Source: Streptomyces albidus (ex Kaewkla and Franco 2022) (GTDB lineage Bacteria > Actinomycetota > Actinomycetes > Streptomycetales > Streptomycetaceae). Taken from it: a stretch of DNA of 50,967 bases. The stretch's first letter is position 1; each line of letters begins with the position of its first letter. Shown piece after piece: positions 8,225 through 20,401 of this stretch. Made by a program: the position numbers and the translations under genes. The notes beneath the pieces were generated by a model. That model saw only the letters and a program-made list of their open reading frames with translations, was not told the origin of the DNA and ran no database searches. The stretch lies in assembly GCF_013870515.1 (NCBI RefSeq), contig NZ_JACBXA010000017.1:1-50967 (forward strand), given 5' to 3'.

Positions 8225-8608
8225 TCAGGAGTTCATGGCGGCCCGGTCGGCCTCACTGCGCAGGACGCAGAATTCGTTGCCTTCGGGATCAGCGAGGATC
8301 GCCCATCCTGAACCGTCGGGATTCCGGTGATCGGCGACGAAGGCGGCACCGAGGCCCAGCAGCCGGTCCACCTCCTGGTCGCGCGAGGTCTCAGGGCGCA
8401 GGCACAGATGGATCCGGTTCTTGATCGTCTTCGCCTCGGGCACCTGGTTGAAGTGCAGCACCGGGCCCTCCGCCAGCAGCACCTGAGTCTCCTGGGCGCC
8501 CGGTCCGTCCTCCGGATGCAGCGGACGGCCGGTCACGCTGCTCCAGAACCGGGCAAGCTCGTAGGCATCCGCACAGTCAATCGCCACGTTCTGCAACACC
8601 GAGACCAT
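8225..8608 (-). CDS. VOC (glyoxalase/bleomycin-resistance fold) protein
   Basis: 127-residue vicinal-oxygen-chelate protein of the common actinobacterial type. The N-terminal half begins LQNVAIDCADAYELARFWS and the C-terminal half ends WAILADPEGNEFCVL, the two beta-alpha-beta-beta-beta modules of the fold. A probable metal site includes His near IHLCLRPE and Glu in EGNEFC. The start was taken at ATG 8608, where family similarity begins; the frame extends further without conserved sequence. It is convergent with the conservon P450, with 63 bp between. Substrate unknown; many such proteins are uncharacterised. Confidence 0.85.
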   Translation of the reverse strand: MVSVLQNVAIDCADAYELARFWSSVTGRPLHPEDGPGAQETQVLLAEGPVLHFNQVPEAKTIKNRIHLCLRPETSRDQEVDRLLGLGAAFVADHRNPDGSGWAILADPEGNEFCVLRSEADRAAMNS

Positions 8609-11273
<2,665 letters not shown>

Positions 11274-11278
11274 GCACG

Positions 11279-11316
11279 GACGTCCAGGCCGGCCCGCAGC
11301 GGCCGGCCTGGACGTC
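11279..11316 (+). terminator. katG terminator
   Basis: A perfect 16-bp inverted repeat, GACGTCCAGGCCGGCC (11279-11294) and its complement (11301-11316), with a 6-nt loop, begins 5 bp after the katG stop. There is no clear T-run, as is common in Streptomyces. Confidence 0.9.
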
Positions 11317-11377
11317 TTCAGGCTTCGATCAGCACCGCCACGGCCATGCCGAGGCCGCACGCAGGGGGAGAGGCGAG

Positions 11378-12373
11378 TTGAAGTTCCGTCCGCTGGGCTC
11401 TCCGGCTGCACGGGTGTCCTCGATCGGACTCGGCTGCATGGGCATGTCCATCGCCTACGGAGCCGCCGACGAGAAGGAAAGCCTGCGCACGTTGGACCGT
11501 GCCGCGGAATTGGGCGTCGACCTTCTCGACACGGCAGACGTGTACGGCGTCGGCGCCAACGAGGCTCTGATCGGTCGTTGGTTGAGCAGCCGCGACCGCG
11601 ACACGGTGTTTGTCTCCACCAAGTTCGGCCTGAAGCGCAGCGCCGCCACCGGCAGGGTGGACGAGGTCGACACGTCGGCCGCATACGTCCCGGTCGCCTG
11701 CGAGGCGTCGCTGACGCGGCTCAAGTCCGAGCACATCGACCTGTACTACATGCATCGTCGTGATCCCGCCGTCCCCATCGAGGACTCGGTCGGCGCCATG
11801 GCCGCACTCGTCGAGGCGGGGAAGGTCCGCTTCCTCGGCCTGTCCGAGGTCAGCCCGCAGACCCTGCGCCGCGCCCACGCCGTGCACCCCGTCGCCGCGA
11901 TCCAGCTCGAGTACTCGCTGTTCACCAGGGACGTGGTGGAGGGCGAGATGCTCGCCACCTGCCGTGAACTCGGTGTCGCCGTCGTGGCGTACTCACCGCT
12001 CGGCCGGGGCATGCTCGGCGGTGCGCTGCGCTCCCGAGAGGCACTGTCCGAGGAGGACAACCGTCGACGCTGGCCGCGTTTCGCCCCCGAGAACATCGCC
12101 GGCAACCTCGCGCTGGTGGAGGCCGTGAGGAACGTCGCCGGTGAGATCGGCTGCTCGCCGGCGCAGGCGGCCTTGGCCTGGCTCCTCGCCCAGGGCCCGG
12201 ACGTCCTTCCCATCCCCGGCACCAAACGCAGGCGGTACCTGGAGGAGAACGTCGAAGCAGCCGAGGTGATTCTGAGCGACGAGCAGGTGTCCCGCTTGCG
12301 CGACGCGGTGCCGACCGATGCCGTGGCCGGTGGACGCTACCCCGACCAGGCGCTCACCCGGCTCGGCCACTGA
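11378..12373 (+). CDS. aldo/keto reductase
   Basis: 331-residue NADPH-dependent aldo/keto reductase with a TIM-barrel fold. The catalytic tetrad is complete: Asp51 and Tyr56 in DTADVYG, Lys82 in STKFGL and His126 in YYMHRRDP. The cofactor segment IPGTKRRRYLEEN is near residue 285. It begins at a TTG (11378) after GGGGGAGAGGCGAG; the protein then starts KFRPLGSPAARVSSIGLGCMG, as in the family. It lies 104 bp downstream of katG but the katG terminator is between them, so it is probably transcribed separately. Substrate unknown; such enzymes often detoxify carbonyls. Confidence 0.92.
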   Translation: MKFRPLGSPAARVSSIGLGCMGMSIAYGAADEKESLRTLDRAAELGVDLLDTADVYGVGANEALIGRWLSSRDRDTVFVSTKFGLKRSAATGRVDEVDTSAAYVPVACEASLTRLKSEHIDLYYMHRRDPAVPIEDSVGAMAALVEAGKVRFLGLSEVSPQTLRRAHAVHPVAAIQLEYSLFTRDVVEGEMLATCRELGVAVVAYSPLGRGMLGGALRSREALSEEDNRRRWPRFAPENIAGNLALVEAVRNVAGEIGCSPAQAALAWLLAQGPDVLPIPGTKRRRYLEENVEAAEVILSDEQVSRLRDAVPTDAVAGGRYPDQALTRLGH

Positions 12374-13048
12374 ACAGCGTGAACGGGCTCGCTCTCCGCA
12401 GCGACGGCCCGCCTGCGACATCGGGGACGCAGGAGAGCCGGGTTCTCACTTGGATTCGATCCGCCCCAAGGGCGCGGTGCTTTCCGACAAGTCCTTCTGC
12501 ACTTGTGCCAACGTCGAGTGGGCCGCTGCGCAGGTCTGCGACAGCGTGACTGCTGTTGACGCTCAAGTCCTCGCCAACCTCCGCTGCGGGACGGGTCCAT
12601 CGCGGCACGCGCCGCTCAGCGATGGACCAGCCCTCGCAACGAAGAAGGCCAGGAGCGCGACCTGGGGCTCTTCGCTGGAGCGAGTGACGTGAATCGAACC
12701 CGGTGCGCTGAGCTGCGGAATCACCATTTCCCGAGCCGCAGTTGGCCTGGCATTCTGCGGATCCGCCGCTGATGGCGCTCTCGCCGCTTCCTTCAACGGC
12801 CCCTGTCGACCTGGCGAACGTCCTACGGACACATGTGCGCCTCGCCTCCACCGCAAGGACCGCGTGAGTCCGCCCTCCGAAAGCCACCAGTAGATCTCGG
12901 ATTTGTCCGCATTCCGTAATACGTCCTCGTGTGCGGCTTTTTTGCGAAGATCGCCCGCCACATTGAGGGGCCTCGGCACTCGGCCGGGATCCGATCGCAC
13001 CGGCCGGCCAAGTCCGGCCGTGTGTGCACGACTTCGAGGAGACACCAC
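12374..13048. other. intergenic region with a tRNA-3'-end-like fragment
   Basis: About 675 bp with no supported gene. On the minus strand, 12703-12676 reads like the end of a tRNA: a GGTTCGATTC T-loop core and a terminal CCA. About 11 bp further on there is a CCAGG/CCTGG hairpin (12649-12665), in the position of a tRNA terminator. The T-stem cannot pair properly and no anticodon or acceptor arm is present, so it is at best a degraded remnant or old attachment site. Confidence 0.3.
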
Positions 13049-13507
13049 ATGTCTGCTTCTCGTCCGCTCCGTTTCGCGGCAACGCTTCTCGCTTCTGCCG
13101 CCCTCCTGGGTGCGGCGGCGCTGCCGGCGACGGCCGCCGACTACCCGGACGCCTACCGCTCGGCGGTGGTGATCGGACAGGTGCAGTACGACAGCCCTGG
13201 CTGGGACAACGGCACCAACCGCAGCCTGAACGCGGAATGGGTCGAGGTGCGCAACACCAGCCGCCACGCGGTGAGCCTGACCGGCTACACCCTCAGCGAC
13301 AGTGACGGGAACCGCTACCGCTTCCAGCGCACGTGGCTGCGCGGCCACGACTCGATCCTGGTCCACACCGGTATCGGCCGCGACAACGACCGCGACGTCT
13401 ACCAGGACCGCCGCAACTACGTGTGGGACAACAACGACGCGGCCACCCTCCGCGACGACCGCGGCCGCTGGATCGACACCAGGTCCTGGGGCCGTCACCA
13501 CCGCTGA
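13049..13507 (+). CDS. secreted lamin-tail-domain protein
   Basis: 152-residue exported protein. A Sec signal peptide (SRPLRFAATLLASAALLGAA, cleavage around ATA-AD near residue 30) is followed by a single lamin tail domain, recognised by the pattern NAEWVEVRNTSRHAVSLTGYTL and the ending ATLRDDRGRWIDTRSWG. The ATG follows GAGGAGA. Small LTD proteins are abundant in streptomycetes. The beta-sandwich is thought to mediate binding at the cell surface or to extracellular matrix, but the ligand is not known. It is a single-gene unit with its own terminator. Confidence 0.88.
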   Translation: MSASRPLRFAATLLASAALLGAAALPATAADYPDAYRSAVVIGQVQYDSPGWDNGTNRSLNAEWVEVRNTSRHAVSLTGYTLSDSDGNRYRFQRTWLRGHDSILVHTGIGRDNDRDVYQDRRNYVWDNNDAATLRDDRGRWIDTRSWGRHHR

Positions 13508-13547
13508 CCGGCGGCGCGACACCTGGATCTGAGCTCTGCGGCCAGAC

Positions 13548-13584
13548 CTGCGCTCCGTGGCCGAATCCCGGCCGCGGAGCGCAG
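13548..13584 (+). terminator. terminator of the lamin-tail gene
   Basis: CTGCGCTCCGTGGCCG (13548-13563) pairs with CGGCCGCGGAGCGCAG (13569-13584), with one G-T wobble and a 5-nt loop, 41 bp after the stop. Confidence 0.85.
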
Positions 13585-13755
13585 TGCTGTTCGAAGGGCG
13601 GCCGCTCCGCGGCGAACAGCGGGATCCGGAAGGCATCACCCCGCCCGGCACCGTCTCCACCCCACCTCAGCGGTGGTCCGTGTCCAGCTTTCGCGCCTTA
13701 GGCATTAGCGTTGCCGACACTTGCTTCCCCCATGGAAGACGGAGAGGGATCGGAC

Positions 13756-16700
13756 ATGTTCCGCAAGGTGTTGGTTGCGAACCGTGGTGAGATCGCCATC
13801 CGCGCGTTCCGCGCCGGCTACGAACTGGGCGCACGTACCGTTGCGGTCTTCCCGCACGAAGACCGCAACTCGCTGCACCGGTTGAAGGCCGACGAAGCCT
13901 ATGAGATCGGCGAGCCCGGACATCCGGTGCGGGCGTATCTCTCGGTGGAGGAGATCGTCGAGGCGGCACGCACGGCGGGCGCGGACGCCGTCTACCCGGG
14001 GTACGGCTTCCTGTCCGAGAACCCCGATCTGGCCCATGCCTGTGAGGACGCGGGGATCACGTTCGTCGGCCCCTCCGCGGAGATCCTGGCGCTGACCGGC
14101 AACAAGGCTCGCGCGGTGGCCGCCGCTCGGGATGCCGGTGTGCCGGTCCTCGGGTCCTCCGAACCGTCCGCCGATGTGGACGAGCTGGTACGGGCTGCGG
14201 AGGACGTCGGTTTCCCGCTGTTCGTCAAGGCCGTCGCCGGCGGCGGCGGGCGCGGCATGCGGCGGGTCGAGGACCCCGGGGTGCTGCGCGAATCCATCGA
14301 AACCGCGGCGCGCGAGGCCGAGTCGGCATTCGGGGACTCGACCGTCTTCCTGGAGAAGGCCGTGGTCGAACCCCGTCACATCGAGGTGCAGATCCTCGCC
14401 GACGGTGCGGGCGAAGTGATGCATCTCTACGAGCGGGACTGTTCCGTGCAGCGCCGCCACCAGAAGGTGGTCGAGCTCGCCCCCGCCCCGAACCTCGACC
14501 CGGAGCTGCGCGACCGGATCTGCCAGGACGCGGTGAAGTTCGCCCGTCAGATCGGCTACCGCAACGCAGGGACGGTGGAGTTCCTGCTCGACCGCGACGG
14601 CCGGCACGTCTTCATCGAGATGAACCCGCGCATTCAAGTCGAGCACACGGTGACCGAGGAGGTCACCGATGTCGACCTCGTACAGGCCCAGTTGCGCATC
14701 GCCGCCGGCGAGACGCTGGCCGACCTCGGACTGTCGCAGGAGTCCGTCTACCTGCGCGGCGCCGCACTGCAGTGCCGCATCACCACCGAGGACCCGGCCA
14801 ACGACTTCCGCCCCGACACCGGCACGATCAGTGCCTACCGCTCACCGGGCGGCACCGGGATCCGGCTCGACGGCGGCACCACCCACGCCGGCACGGCGAT
14901 CAGCGCGCACTTCGACTCGATGCTCGTCAAACTCACCTGCCGCGGCCGGGACTTCGAGACCGCCATCGGCCGCGCCCGGCGCGCCGCAGCCGAGTTCCGC
15001 ATCCGAGGCGTGGCCACGAACATCCCGTTCCTGCAGGCCGTCCTCGACGACCCGGACTTCCGTGCCGGCCGGATCACCACATCCTTCATCGAGCAACGGC
15101 CGCACCTGCTGACCGCACGGCCGTCCGCCGACCGCGGCTCGAGGCTGCTCACGTACCTCGCCGACGTCACGGTGAACAAGCCCAACGGCGAGCGGCCCCA
15201 GCTGAGCGACCCGGCCACCAAACTGCCGGGCCTGCCTGAGACCGAGCCGCCCGCCGGCTCCAAGCAGAAGCTCACCGAGGTGGGACCGGAGGGCTTCGCC
15301 CGGTGGCTGCGCGAATCGCCGACCATCGGCGTCACCGACACCACCTTGCGGGACGCGCACCAGTCGCTGCTCGCCACACGCGTGCGTACGAAGGACATGC
15401 TCGCCGTGGCCCCGGTGATGGCACACACCGTGCCGCAGCTGCTGTCCCTGGAATGCTGGGGCGGGGCCACCTACGACGTCGCACTGCGCTTCCTCGCCGA
15501 GGATCCCTGGGAGCGCCTGGCCCAACTGCGCGAAGCGGTACCCAACATCTGCCTGCAGATGCTGCTGCGCGGACGCAACACCGTGGGCTACACGCCGTAC
15601 CCCACCGAAGTCACCAGTGCCTTCGTCGAAGAGGCCGCGGCCACCGGCATCGACATCTTCCGCATCTTCGACGCGCTCAACGACGTCGAGCAGATGCGGC
15701 CCGCCATCGAGGCCGTCCGCGAAACCGGATCCGCGATCGCCGAGGTCTCGCTGTGCTACACGTCCGACCTCACGGATCCGTCGGAGAACCTGTACACCCT
15801 CGACTACTACCTCAGGCTGGCCGAACAGGCCGTGGACGCCGGCGCACACGTGCTGGCGGTCAAGGACATGGCCGGCCTTCTGCGCGCACCCGCAGCGACG
15901 CGTCTCGTCACCGCGCTGCGCAGGGAGTTCGACCTGCCCGTCCACATCCACACCCACGACACCGCGGGCGGCCAGCTGGCGACCTATCTCGCGGCGATCC
16001 AGGCGGGTGCCGACGCGGTGGACGGGGCGGTGGCCTCCATGGCGGGCACCACGTCTCAGCCGTCGCTCTCGGCGATCGTGGCCGCCACCGACCACTCCGA
16101 CCGTCCGACAGGGCTCGACCTGCGGGCGATCGGTGATCTGGAGCCGTACTGGGAGAGCGTCCGCAAGATTTACGCGCCCTTCGAGGCGGGCCTGACGTCA
16201 CCGACCGGACGGGTCTACCACCACGAGATCCCCGGCGGGCAGCTGTCCAACCTGCGCACGCAGGCGATCGCCCTGGGCCTGGGCGACCGCTTCGAGGACA
16301 TCGAAGCGATGTACGAAGCGGCCGACAAGATCCTCGGACGCCTCGTGAAGGTCACCCCCTCGTCCAAGGTGGTCGGCGACCTTGCGCTGCACCTGGTCGG
16401 AGCCGGGGTGTCGCCGGAGGACTTCGAGGCCGAGCCGAACACCATCGACATCCCGGACTCCGTCATCGGCTTCCTGCGCGGCGAGTTGGGCAATCCGCCC
16501 GGCGGGTGGCCGGAGCCGTTCCGTACCAAGGCGCTGGAGGGCCGCGCCGCCGCGAAGCCGGTGGAGGAACTGTCCGCCGAGGACCGCGAAGGGCTGGAGA
16601 AGGACCGCCAAGCGACGCTGAACCGGCTGCTGTTCCCCGGACCCACGAAGGACTTCGAGGCGCACCGCGAGGCTTACGGCGACACCAGCGTGTTGGAGAG

Positions 16701-17130
16701 CCGGGACTTCTTCTACGGCCTCCGCCCGGGCAAGGAGTACGCGGTCGACCTCGAACCCGGCGTTCGGCTGCTCATCGAACTCGAAGCGGTCGGCGAGGCC
16801 GACGAACGGGGCATGCGCACCGTCATGTCGACCCTGAACGGCCAACTGCGGCCGATCCAGGTGCGGGACGCTTCCGTGGCGTCCGATGTCCCGCCCACGG
16901 AGAAGGCGGACCGGTCCAACGCAGGGCATGTCGCGGCCCCGTTCGCCGGTGTCGTCACGCTCGCGGTCACTGAGGGCGACACCGTCGAGGCGGGTGCCAC
17001 CGTGGCCACCATCGAGGCGATGAAGATGGAAGCCGCCATCACCGCTTCGAAGGACGGGACGGTCTCGCGCCTGGCCGTCGCCCCCATCCAGCAGGTGGAA
17101 GGCGGCGACCTCCTCATCGAACTCGCCTGA
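13756..17130 (+). CDS. pyc: pyruvate carboxylase
   Basis: 1124-residue biotin-dependent enzyme making oxaloacetate from pyruvate, bicarbonate and ATP; anaplerotic. Domain order is complete: biotin carboxylase and ATP-grasp from FRKVLVANRGEIAIR to about residue 450 (GGGGRGM loop and the EVQILADG strand), carboxyltransferase from about 520 (GVTDTTLRDAHQSLLATRVR), the PYC/OADA conserved domain, and the C-terminal biotinyl domain with EAMKMEAAI, biotinyl-lysine Lys1090. The ATG at 13756 follows GGAGAGGG; an in-frame ATG at 13732 would add eight residues. No interruption is visible. It stands alone between small genes, as is usual in Streptomyces. Confidence 0.98.
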   Translation: MFRKVLVANRGEIAIRAFRAGYELGARTVAVFPHEDRNSLHRLKADEAYEIGEPGHPVRAYLSVEEIVEAARTAGADAVYPGYGFLSENPDLAHACEDAGITFVGPSAEILALTGNKARAVAAARDAGVPVLGSSEPSADVDELVRAAEDVGFPLFVKAVAGGGGRGMRRVEDPGVLRESIETAAREAESAFGDSTVFLEKAVVEPRHIEVQILADGAGEVMHLYERDCSVQRRHQKVVELAPAPNLDPELRDRICQDAVKFARQIGYRNAGTVEFLLDRDGRHVFIEMNPRIQVEHTVTEEVTDVDLVQAQLRIAAGETLADLGLSQESVYLRGAALQCRITTEDPANDFRPDTGTISAYRSPGGTGIRLDGGTTHAGTAISAHFDSMLVKLTCRGRDFETAIGRARRAAAEFRIRGVATNIPFLQAVLDDPDFRAGRITTSFIEQRPHLLTARPSADRGSRLLTYLADVTVNKPNGERPQLSDPATKLPGLPETEPPAGSKQKLTEVGPEGFARWLRESPTIGVTDTTLRDAHQSLLATRVRTKDMLAVAPVMAHTVPQLLSLECWGGATYDVALRFLAEDPWERLAQLREAVPNICLQMLLRGRNTVGYTPYPTEVTSAFVEEAAATGIDIFRIFDALNDVEQMRPAIEAVRETGSAIAEVSLCYTSDLTDPSENLYTLDYYLRLAEQAVDAGAHVLAVKDMAGLLRAPAATRLVTALRREFDLPVHIHTHDTAGGQLATYLAAIQAGADAVDGAVASMAGTTSQPSLSAIVAATDHSDRPTGLDLRAIGDLEPYWESVRKIYAPFEAGLTSPTGRVYHHEIPGGQLSNLRTQAIALGLGDRFEDIEAMYEAADKILGRLVKVTPSSKVVGDLALHLVGAGVSPEDFEAEPNTIDIPDSVIGFLRGELGNPPGGWPEPFRTKALEGRAAAKPVEELSAEDREGLEKDRQATLNRLLFPGPTKDFEAHREAYGDTSVLESRDFFYGLRPGKEYAVDLEPGVRLLIELEAVGEADERGMRTVMSTLNGQLRPIQVRDASVASDVPPTEKADRSNAGHVAAPFAGVVTLAVTEGDTVEAGATVATIEAMKMEAAITASKDGTVSRLAVAPIQQVEGGDLLIELA

Positions 17131-17328
17131 ACGCAACCGCGGTTCCGCCGAGCGCCGGGTCGGACATGCTCCAGAACCGGCGCGCGGCGGGCAGCGGCCG
17201 CCGGAGGGCTTGTGTGCCTCCAGTCGCGGCACCGGCTGCCGAGGGCGCGCGTGCTCAGCCCGGTCACGGCAGTCGTCCAGGGAGGACGACGCCACCAAGT
17301 GGCGGACGGAGAGCGGGCGTTCGAGAGG

Positions 17329-17571
17329 TCAGACGTGAGTCACCGGGCCGTGGCGCCGGTGGAACGACCGACGCAGAGCCGAGCCCATCAGGGCCGCGGA
17401 TATCAGTCCGGGGCCACAGTGCACGGCCAGGACGCCGATCAGGCTGGGACCGCCCCAGTCGTGGCGGTACGTCGACGGATCAGACATGTCGATGACGAAC
17501 GGCTCCGCGATCCCGCGGACGATCAGGTAAGCCCCGAGCACCGTCCCGACAACCATGGCGAGCCTCTTCAT
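17329..17571 (-). CDS. small membrane protein
   Basis: 80-residue protein with two predicted membrane helices: AMVVGTVLGAYLIVRGIAE near the N-terminus and SLIGVLAVHCGPGLISAALM near residues 45-65. The ATG follows GGAGGCGCCC, a strong ribosome-binding site, so I prefer it to the longer open frame from 17664. It ends with a basic tail. Similar proteins are widespread in streptomycetes and uncharacterised. It is convergent with pyc and divergent from the next gene. Confidence 0.75.
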   Translation of the reverse strand: MKRLAMVVGTVLGAYLIVRGIAEPFVIDMSDPSTYRHDWGGPSLIGVLAVHCGPGLISAALMGSALRRSFHRRHGPVTHV

Positions 17572-17767
17572 GGGCGCCTCCTCTGCTTGATCGAGACTAG
17601 GGAGCGCGGTCATGGCCCGGCCATGGTGAATGCCTCCGTCTTCCGTGGGGGCTGTCCCCACCATGGCGGGCAGGGGCCGTCGGCCCTGTGTCGTCGGCCC
17701 GAGGGGGTGTTGCCGGCGGACGGTCTCTGAGAGGTGCCCCGACCCGGCGCCGACCGGACGCCTGGAT

Positions 17768-17773
17768 TAGCCT
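17768..17773 (+). promoter_or_regulatory. probable -10 box of a leaderless transcript
   Basis: TAGCCT lies exactly 6 nt before the ATG of the gene at 17780, and no ribosome-binding site is present. This is the usual spacing for leaderless Streptomyces mRNA. No good -35 is visible. Confidence 0.5.
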
Positions 17774-17779
17774 CACGCC

Positions 17780-18223
17780 ATGGACCCGGAATTGGAGTTC
17801 AGCGCGAGGGCGGTTGCGCTGAAGTGCGACGAGAAGCCCTTCCCCGTCATCGGGATGCGTCCACGGCACACAGCCGTCCAGGAAAGCGGCCTCCTCGACC
17901 CGCTCTCCCCGTTCGAGCAGGTGCTCCTGGAAGTCGGCTTCGAGCCGCTGAAGGATTTCAGCAGGTTCCAGATGGTGCCTCATCCCGACTGGACCGTCCG
18001 GCTTCCGCTCGACGGCACGTACGAGATCGACTTCAAGGGGCAGACCCACATCGTGGGCACGCGCTCAACACCGCGCGAGTGGTGCGAGATGGTCCGGGAG
18101 ACGGGCACCGCCCTCCTGGTCTTCCAGCGCGGCGAGGCCGGCCAAGTCAACGGCGTTGAAGTGCTGGAGGCCCTCGCGTCCGGCAACACCTTCGCAGTCG
18201 GTGCCCAGCTGACCGGAGAATAG
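17780..18223 (+). CDS. hypothetical protein, probably leaderless
   Basis: 147-residue soluble protein that I do not recognise. It alternates strands and helices with a conserved-looking centre PHPDWTVRLPLDGTYEIDFKG and a C-terminal helix GVEVLEALASGNTF. It has no signal peptide, membrane helix or metal motif. Codon use is normal for the genome. It starts directly 6 nt after a -10-like hexamer without a Shine-Dalgarno sequence. It is followed 177 bp later by the PPOX gene on the same strand, which has its own ribosome-binding site. Function unknown. Confidence 0.7.
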   Translation: MDPELEFSARAVALKCDEKPFPVIGMRPRHTAVQESGLLDPLSPFEQVLLEVGFEPLKDFSRFQMVPHPDWTVRLPLDGTYEIDFKGQTHIVGTRSTPREWCEMVRETGTALLVFQRGEAGQVNGVEVLEALASGNTFAVGAQLTGE

Positions 18224-18400
18224 CGGCGCTTGGCGTCTCGAAAGACCGGGCTGACCTCCTGGGACGCCTCGCGGCCGGGGCATGCGGGCCTCGGACGTTC
18301 CCGGCCGCGTACGGTCCTGTCATCGGTCCCGGCTCACGGGGCCAGGGACACGACCGCACGATGCAGAACACCGACCCGCGTTCTGAGCCGGGAGAGCGTC

Positions 18401-18793
18401 ATGGAACTCAACGAAGAACTGCGCGGTCTGCTGCGTGAGCCCGGCATCTGCTACCTGACCACCCTGATGCCCGACGGTTCGCCGCAGGTGACCCAGGTCT
18501 GGGTCGATACCGACGGCGAGCACGTTCTCATCAACAGCGTGCAGGGCCACGTGAAGACCAAGAACATCGCGCGGGACCCGCGGGTGGCACTCGCCGTCTT
18601 CCACCCGGACAACCCCACCCGCTACTTCCAGGTGCGCGGCCGGGTGGTCGAGGCGACGACGAAGGGCGCGAGGGAGCACATCGAAACGCTCGCCTCGAAG
18701 TACCTCGGTGCGCCGTATCCCTGGTACGGAGGGCGTGACGAGGTTCGCGTCCTCTTCGTCATCGAGCCGGTGAGCATCAGCAGCATGGGGTGA
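18401..18793 (+). CDS. PPOX-class F420-dependent oxidoreductase
   Basis: 130-residue split-beta-barrel protein of the pyridoxamine-phosphate-oxidase-like, F420-binding class (TIGR03618/TIGR03668 type). Key features are CYLTTLMPDGSPQVTQVWV at residues ~18-36, INSVQGHVKTKNIARDPRV (cofactor phosphate region) and a C-terminal VRVLFVIEPVSIS strand. The ATG follows GGGAGAG. The substrate is unknown; relatives reduce biliverdin or other conjugated molecules with F420H2. Together with the Ddn-like gene at 1075-1470 it shows use of the deazaflavin cofactor. Confidence 0.88.
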   Translation: MELNEELRGLLREPGICYLTTLMPDGSPQVTQVWVDTDGEHVLINSVQGHVKTKNIARDPRVALAVFHPDNPTRYFQVRGRVVEATTKGAREHIETLASKYLGAPYPWYGGRDEVRVLFVIEPVSISSMG

Positions 18794-19189
18794 TTGCCTG
18801 TGCGCCGCCTCGCGAGGCCGGCCCCGCTCGCGGTTGCGACCCTGCGAGGTTCGAGGAGCTGGGGCAGTGCACCGCCCGTCTTCTCGCTGCGTCCGGCCCC
18901 GCCGTGAACGGCCTGAGTGCTCCTGCTGGTGCCGCAGGACGACCTCGGCTTTCCGACACGATCTGCGGAGCCGCGCTGACCGCGCCCCAACACGTCGTGG
19001 CGGGGCCGCCTTTCTGGCACCCCCGACGGGACGTACGCCGGAAGTCGTGTCGTCCGACGCAGATCTCATTCCGCCGTCTCAGTGGCCGTGACCCGGAGGA
19101 TGACGACCCGGTGTACCTCCGCTCAGCACACTGAGGGACGTCGCGGACCGGCGAGCTACCGGCACCGGGCGGACACGAGGGGGAGAAGC
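18794..19189. other. intergenic region, no feature seen
   Basis: About 395 bp between the PPOX gene and the TIM-barrel gene. Open frames run in both directions but none has a ribosome-binding site or recognisable protein sequence. Confidence 0.4.
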
Positions 19190-20344
19190 GTGCACGGCGA
19201 GGGACTCAATCGGGCGCAGTTTCTGACCAGCGCGGCGGCCATCGGAGTCGCGGGGGCGACAGGGGCGCTCGCGGCAGGCGGCAGGGCCGAAGCGGCAACG
19301 ACGACGGACGGCCCGACGGTGCGCAGTGGCGGGGCTCGAACCGGTCTGAGATATCGCGGCGTCTGCTACGAGGTCGCGGACGGCGAGACCCCGCACACCG
19401 GCTGGAACGCCGTCCGCATGCGCGAGGACATGCGAGTCATCAAGGAAGACCTGCACGCCAGTTCGGTCTCGGTCTTCGGTGACGGCATCAGCCGCCTCAA
19501 GGCCACGTCCTCCGAGGCGGCAGAGCGTGGGCTGCACGTCTGGCTCCAGCCCCGGCTGGCGGACGTGCCGCAGGCCGACATCCTCGATCACCTCGCCGAG
19601 ACCGGCAGGCACGCGGAAAGTCTGCGGCGGCAGGGCGCCCGTGTGCACTTGAGCGTCGGCTGTGAGTTCGTGCTGTTCGTCCCGGGGATCGTGCCGGGCG
19701 AAACCGCATTGGAGCGGATCAAGAACCTGACCGAGGGCAACTACGACCCGCAGAAGATGATGCGTCGGCTGCGCTCCTTCATCGCCCGTGCCGCGGCTGT
19801 CGGCAGGTCCGTTTTCCGCGGGCGGATGACGTACGGCGCCGCGCAGGACGACGATGTCGACTGGGACCTCTTCGACATCGTCAGCGTCAACTACTACGCG
19901 AACTTCCGCAGCAAGGCCGACCATGTCCGCGAGCTCATGAAGTACGTGCGCAAGGGAAAACCCGTGGTGGTCTCCGAGTTCGGCACGTGCACCTACAAGG
20001 GCGCCCCGGAACAGGGCGGCATGGGCTGGGACGTCGTCGACTACGACAAGCCGGAGCCGGAGATCGTCGGCGCCCTGGTCCGCAGCGAACGGACCCAGGC
20101 GACGTACCTCTGCGACCTGCTCGACGTCTTCGAGTCGATGAACCTGTACGCAGCCCTGACGTACAACTTCGTCACACCTGACGCCCCGCACAGGATCAAG
20201 CCGCGATACGACCTGGACATGGCGAGCTACAGCATCGTGAAGCCGGTCTGGAGGACGCACGAGAAGCCCACCTCCGGATGGCACTGGGAGCCGAAGGAAG
20301 CGTTCCATGCGCTGGCCCGGCACTTCGCACGTGCGCGTTGCTGA
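19190..20344 (+). CDS. exported TIM-barrel glycosidase-like protein
   Basis: 384-residue protein with an N-terminal export signal (NRAQFLTSAAAIGVAGATGALA, cleavage near residue 30). It resembles a Tat signal but has a single Arg, so Sec export is more likely. The rest looks like a glycoside-hydrolase-type TIM barrel: YRGVCYEVADGETPHTGWN, then VHLSVGCEFVLFVPG (candidate acid Glu) and KPVVVSEFGTCTYKG (candidate nucleophile Glu at the end of strand 7). The GTG start follows GAGGGGGAGAAGC. Some database entries of this family carry the name 'abortive phage infection protein'; nothing in the sequence supports that name. The substrate is unknown, possibly a polysaccharide or peptidoglycan. Confidence 0.78.
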   Translation: MHGEGLNRAQFLTSAAAIGVAGATGALAAGGRAEAATTTDGPTVRSGGARTGLRYRGVCYEVADGETPHTGWNAVRMREDMRVIKEDLHASSVSVFGDGISRLKATSSEAAERGLHVWLQPRLADVPQADILDHLAETGRHAESLRRQGARVHLSVGCEFVLFVPGIVPGETALERIKNLTEGNYDPQKMMRRLRSFIARAAAVGRSVFRGRMTYGAAQDDDVDWDLFDIVSVNYYANFRSKADHVRELMKYVRKGKPVVVSEFGTCTYKGAPEQGGMGWDVVDYDKPEPEIVGALVRSERTQATYLCDLLDVFESMNLYAALTYNFVTPDAPHRIKPRYDLDMASYSIVKPVWRTHEKPTSGWHWEPKEAFHALARHFARARC

Positions 20345-20401
20345 CCGGGACCGCCGCCGAAGACAGCTGTCAACACCTCTCCCACTGCAAGGAGTTGCAC
20401 G

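Noticed and set aside
12563..13660. 365-residue minus-strand frame over the lamin-tail gene
   Set aside because: Opposite a gene with a signal peptide, ribosome-binding site and terminator; Arg/Val-rich with no recognisable domain.
14842..16095. 417-residue frame antisense to pyruvate carboxylase
   Set aside because: A mirror of pyc; the known domains are uninterrupted on the plus strand.
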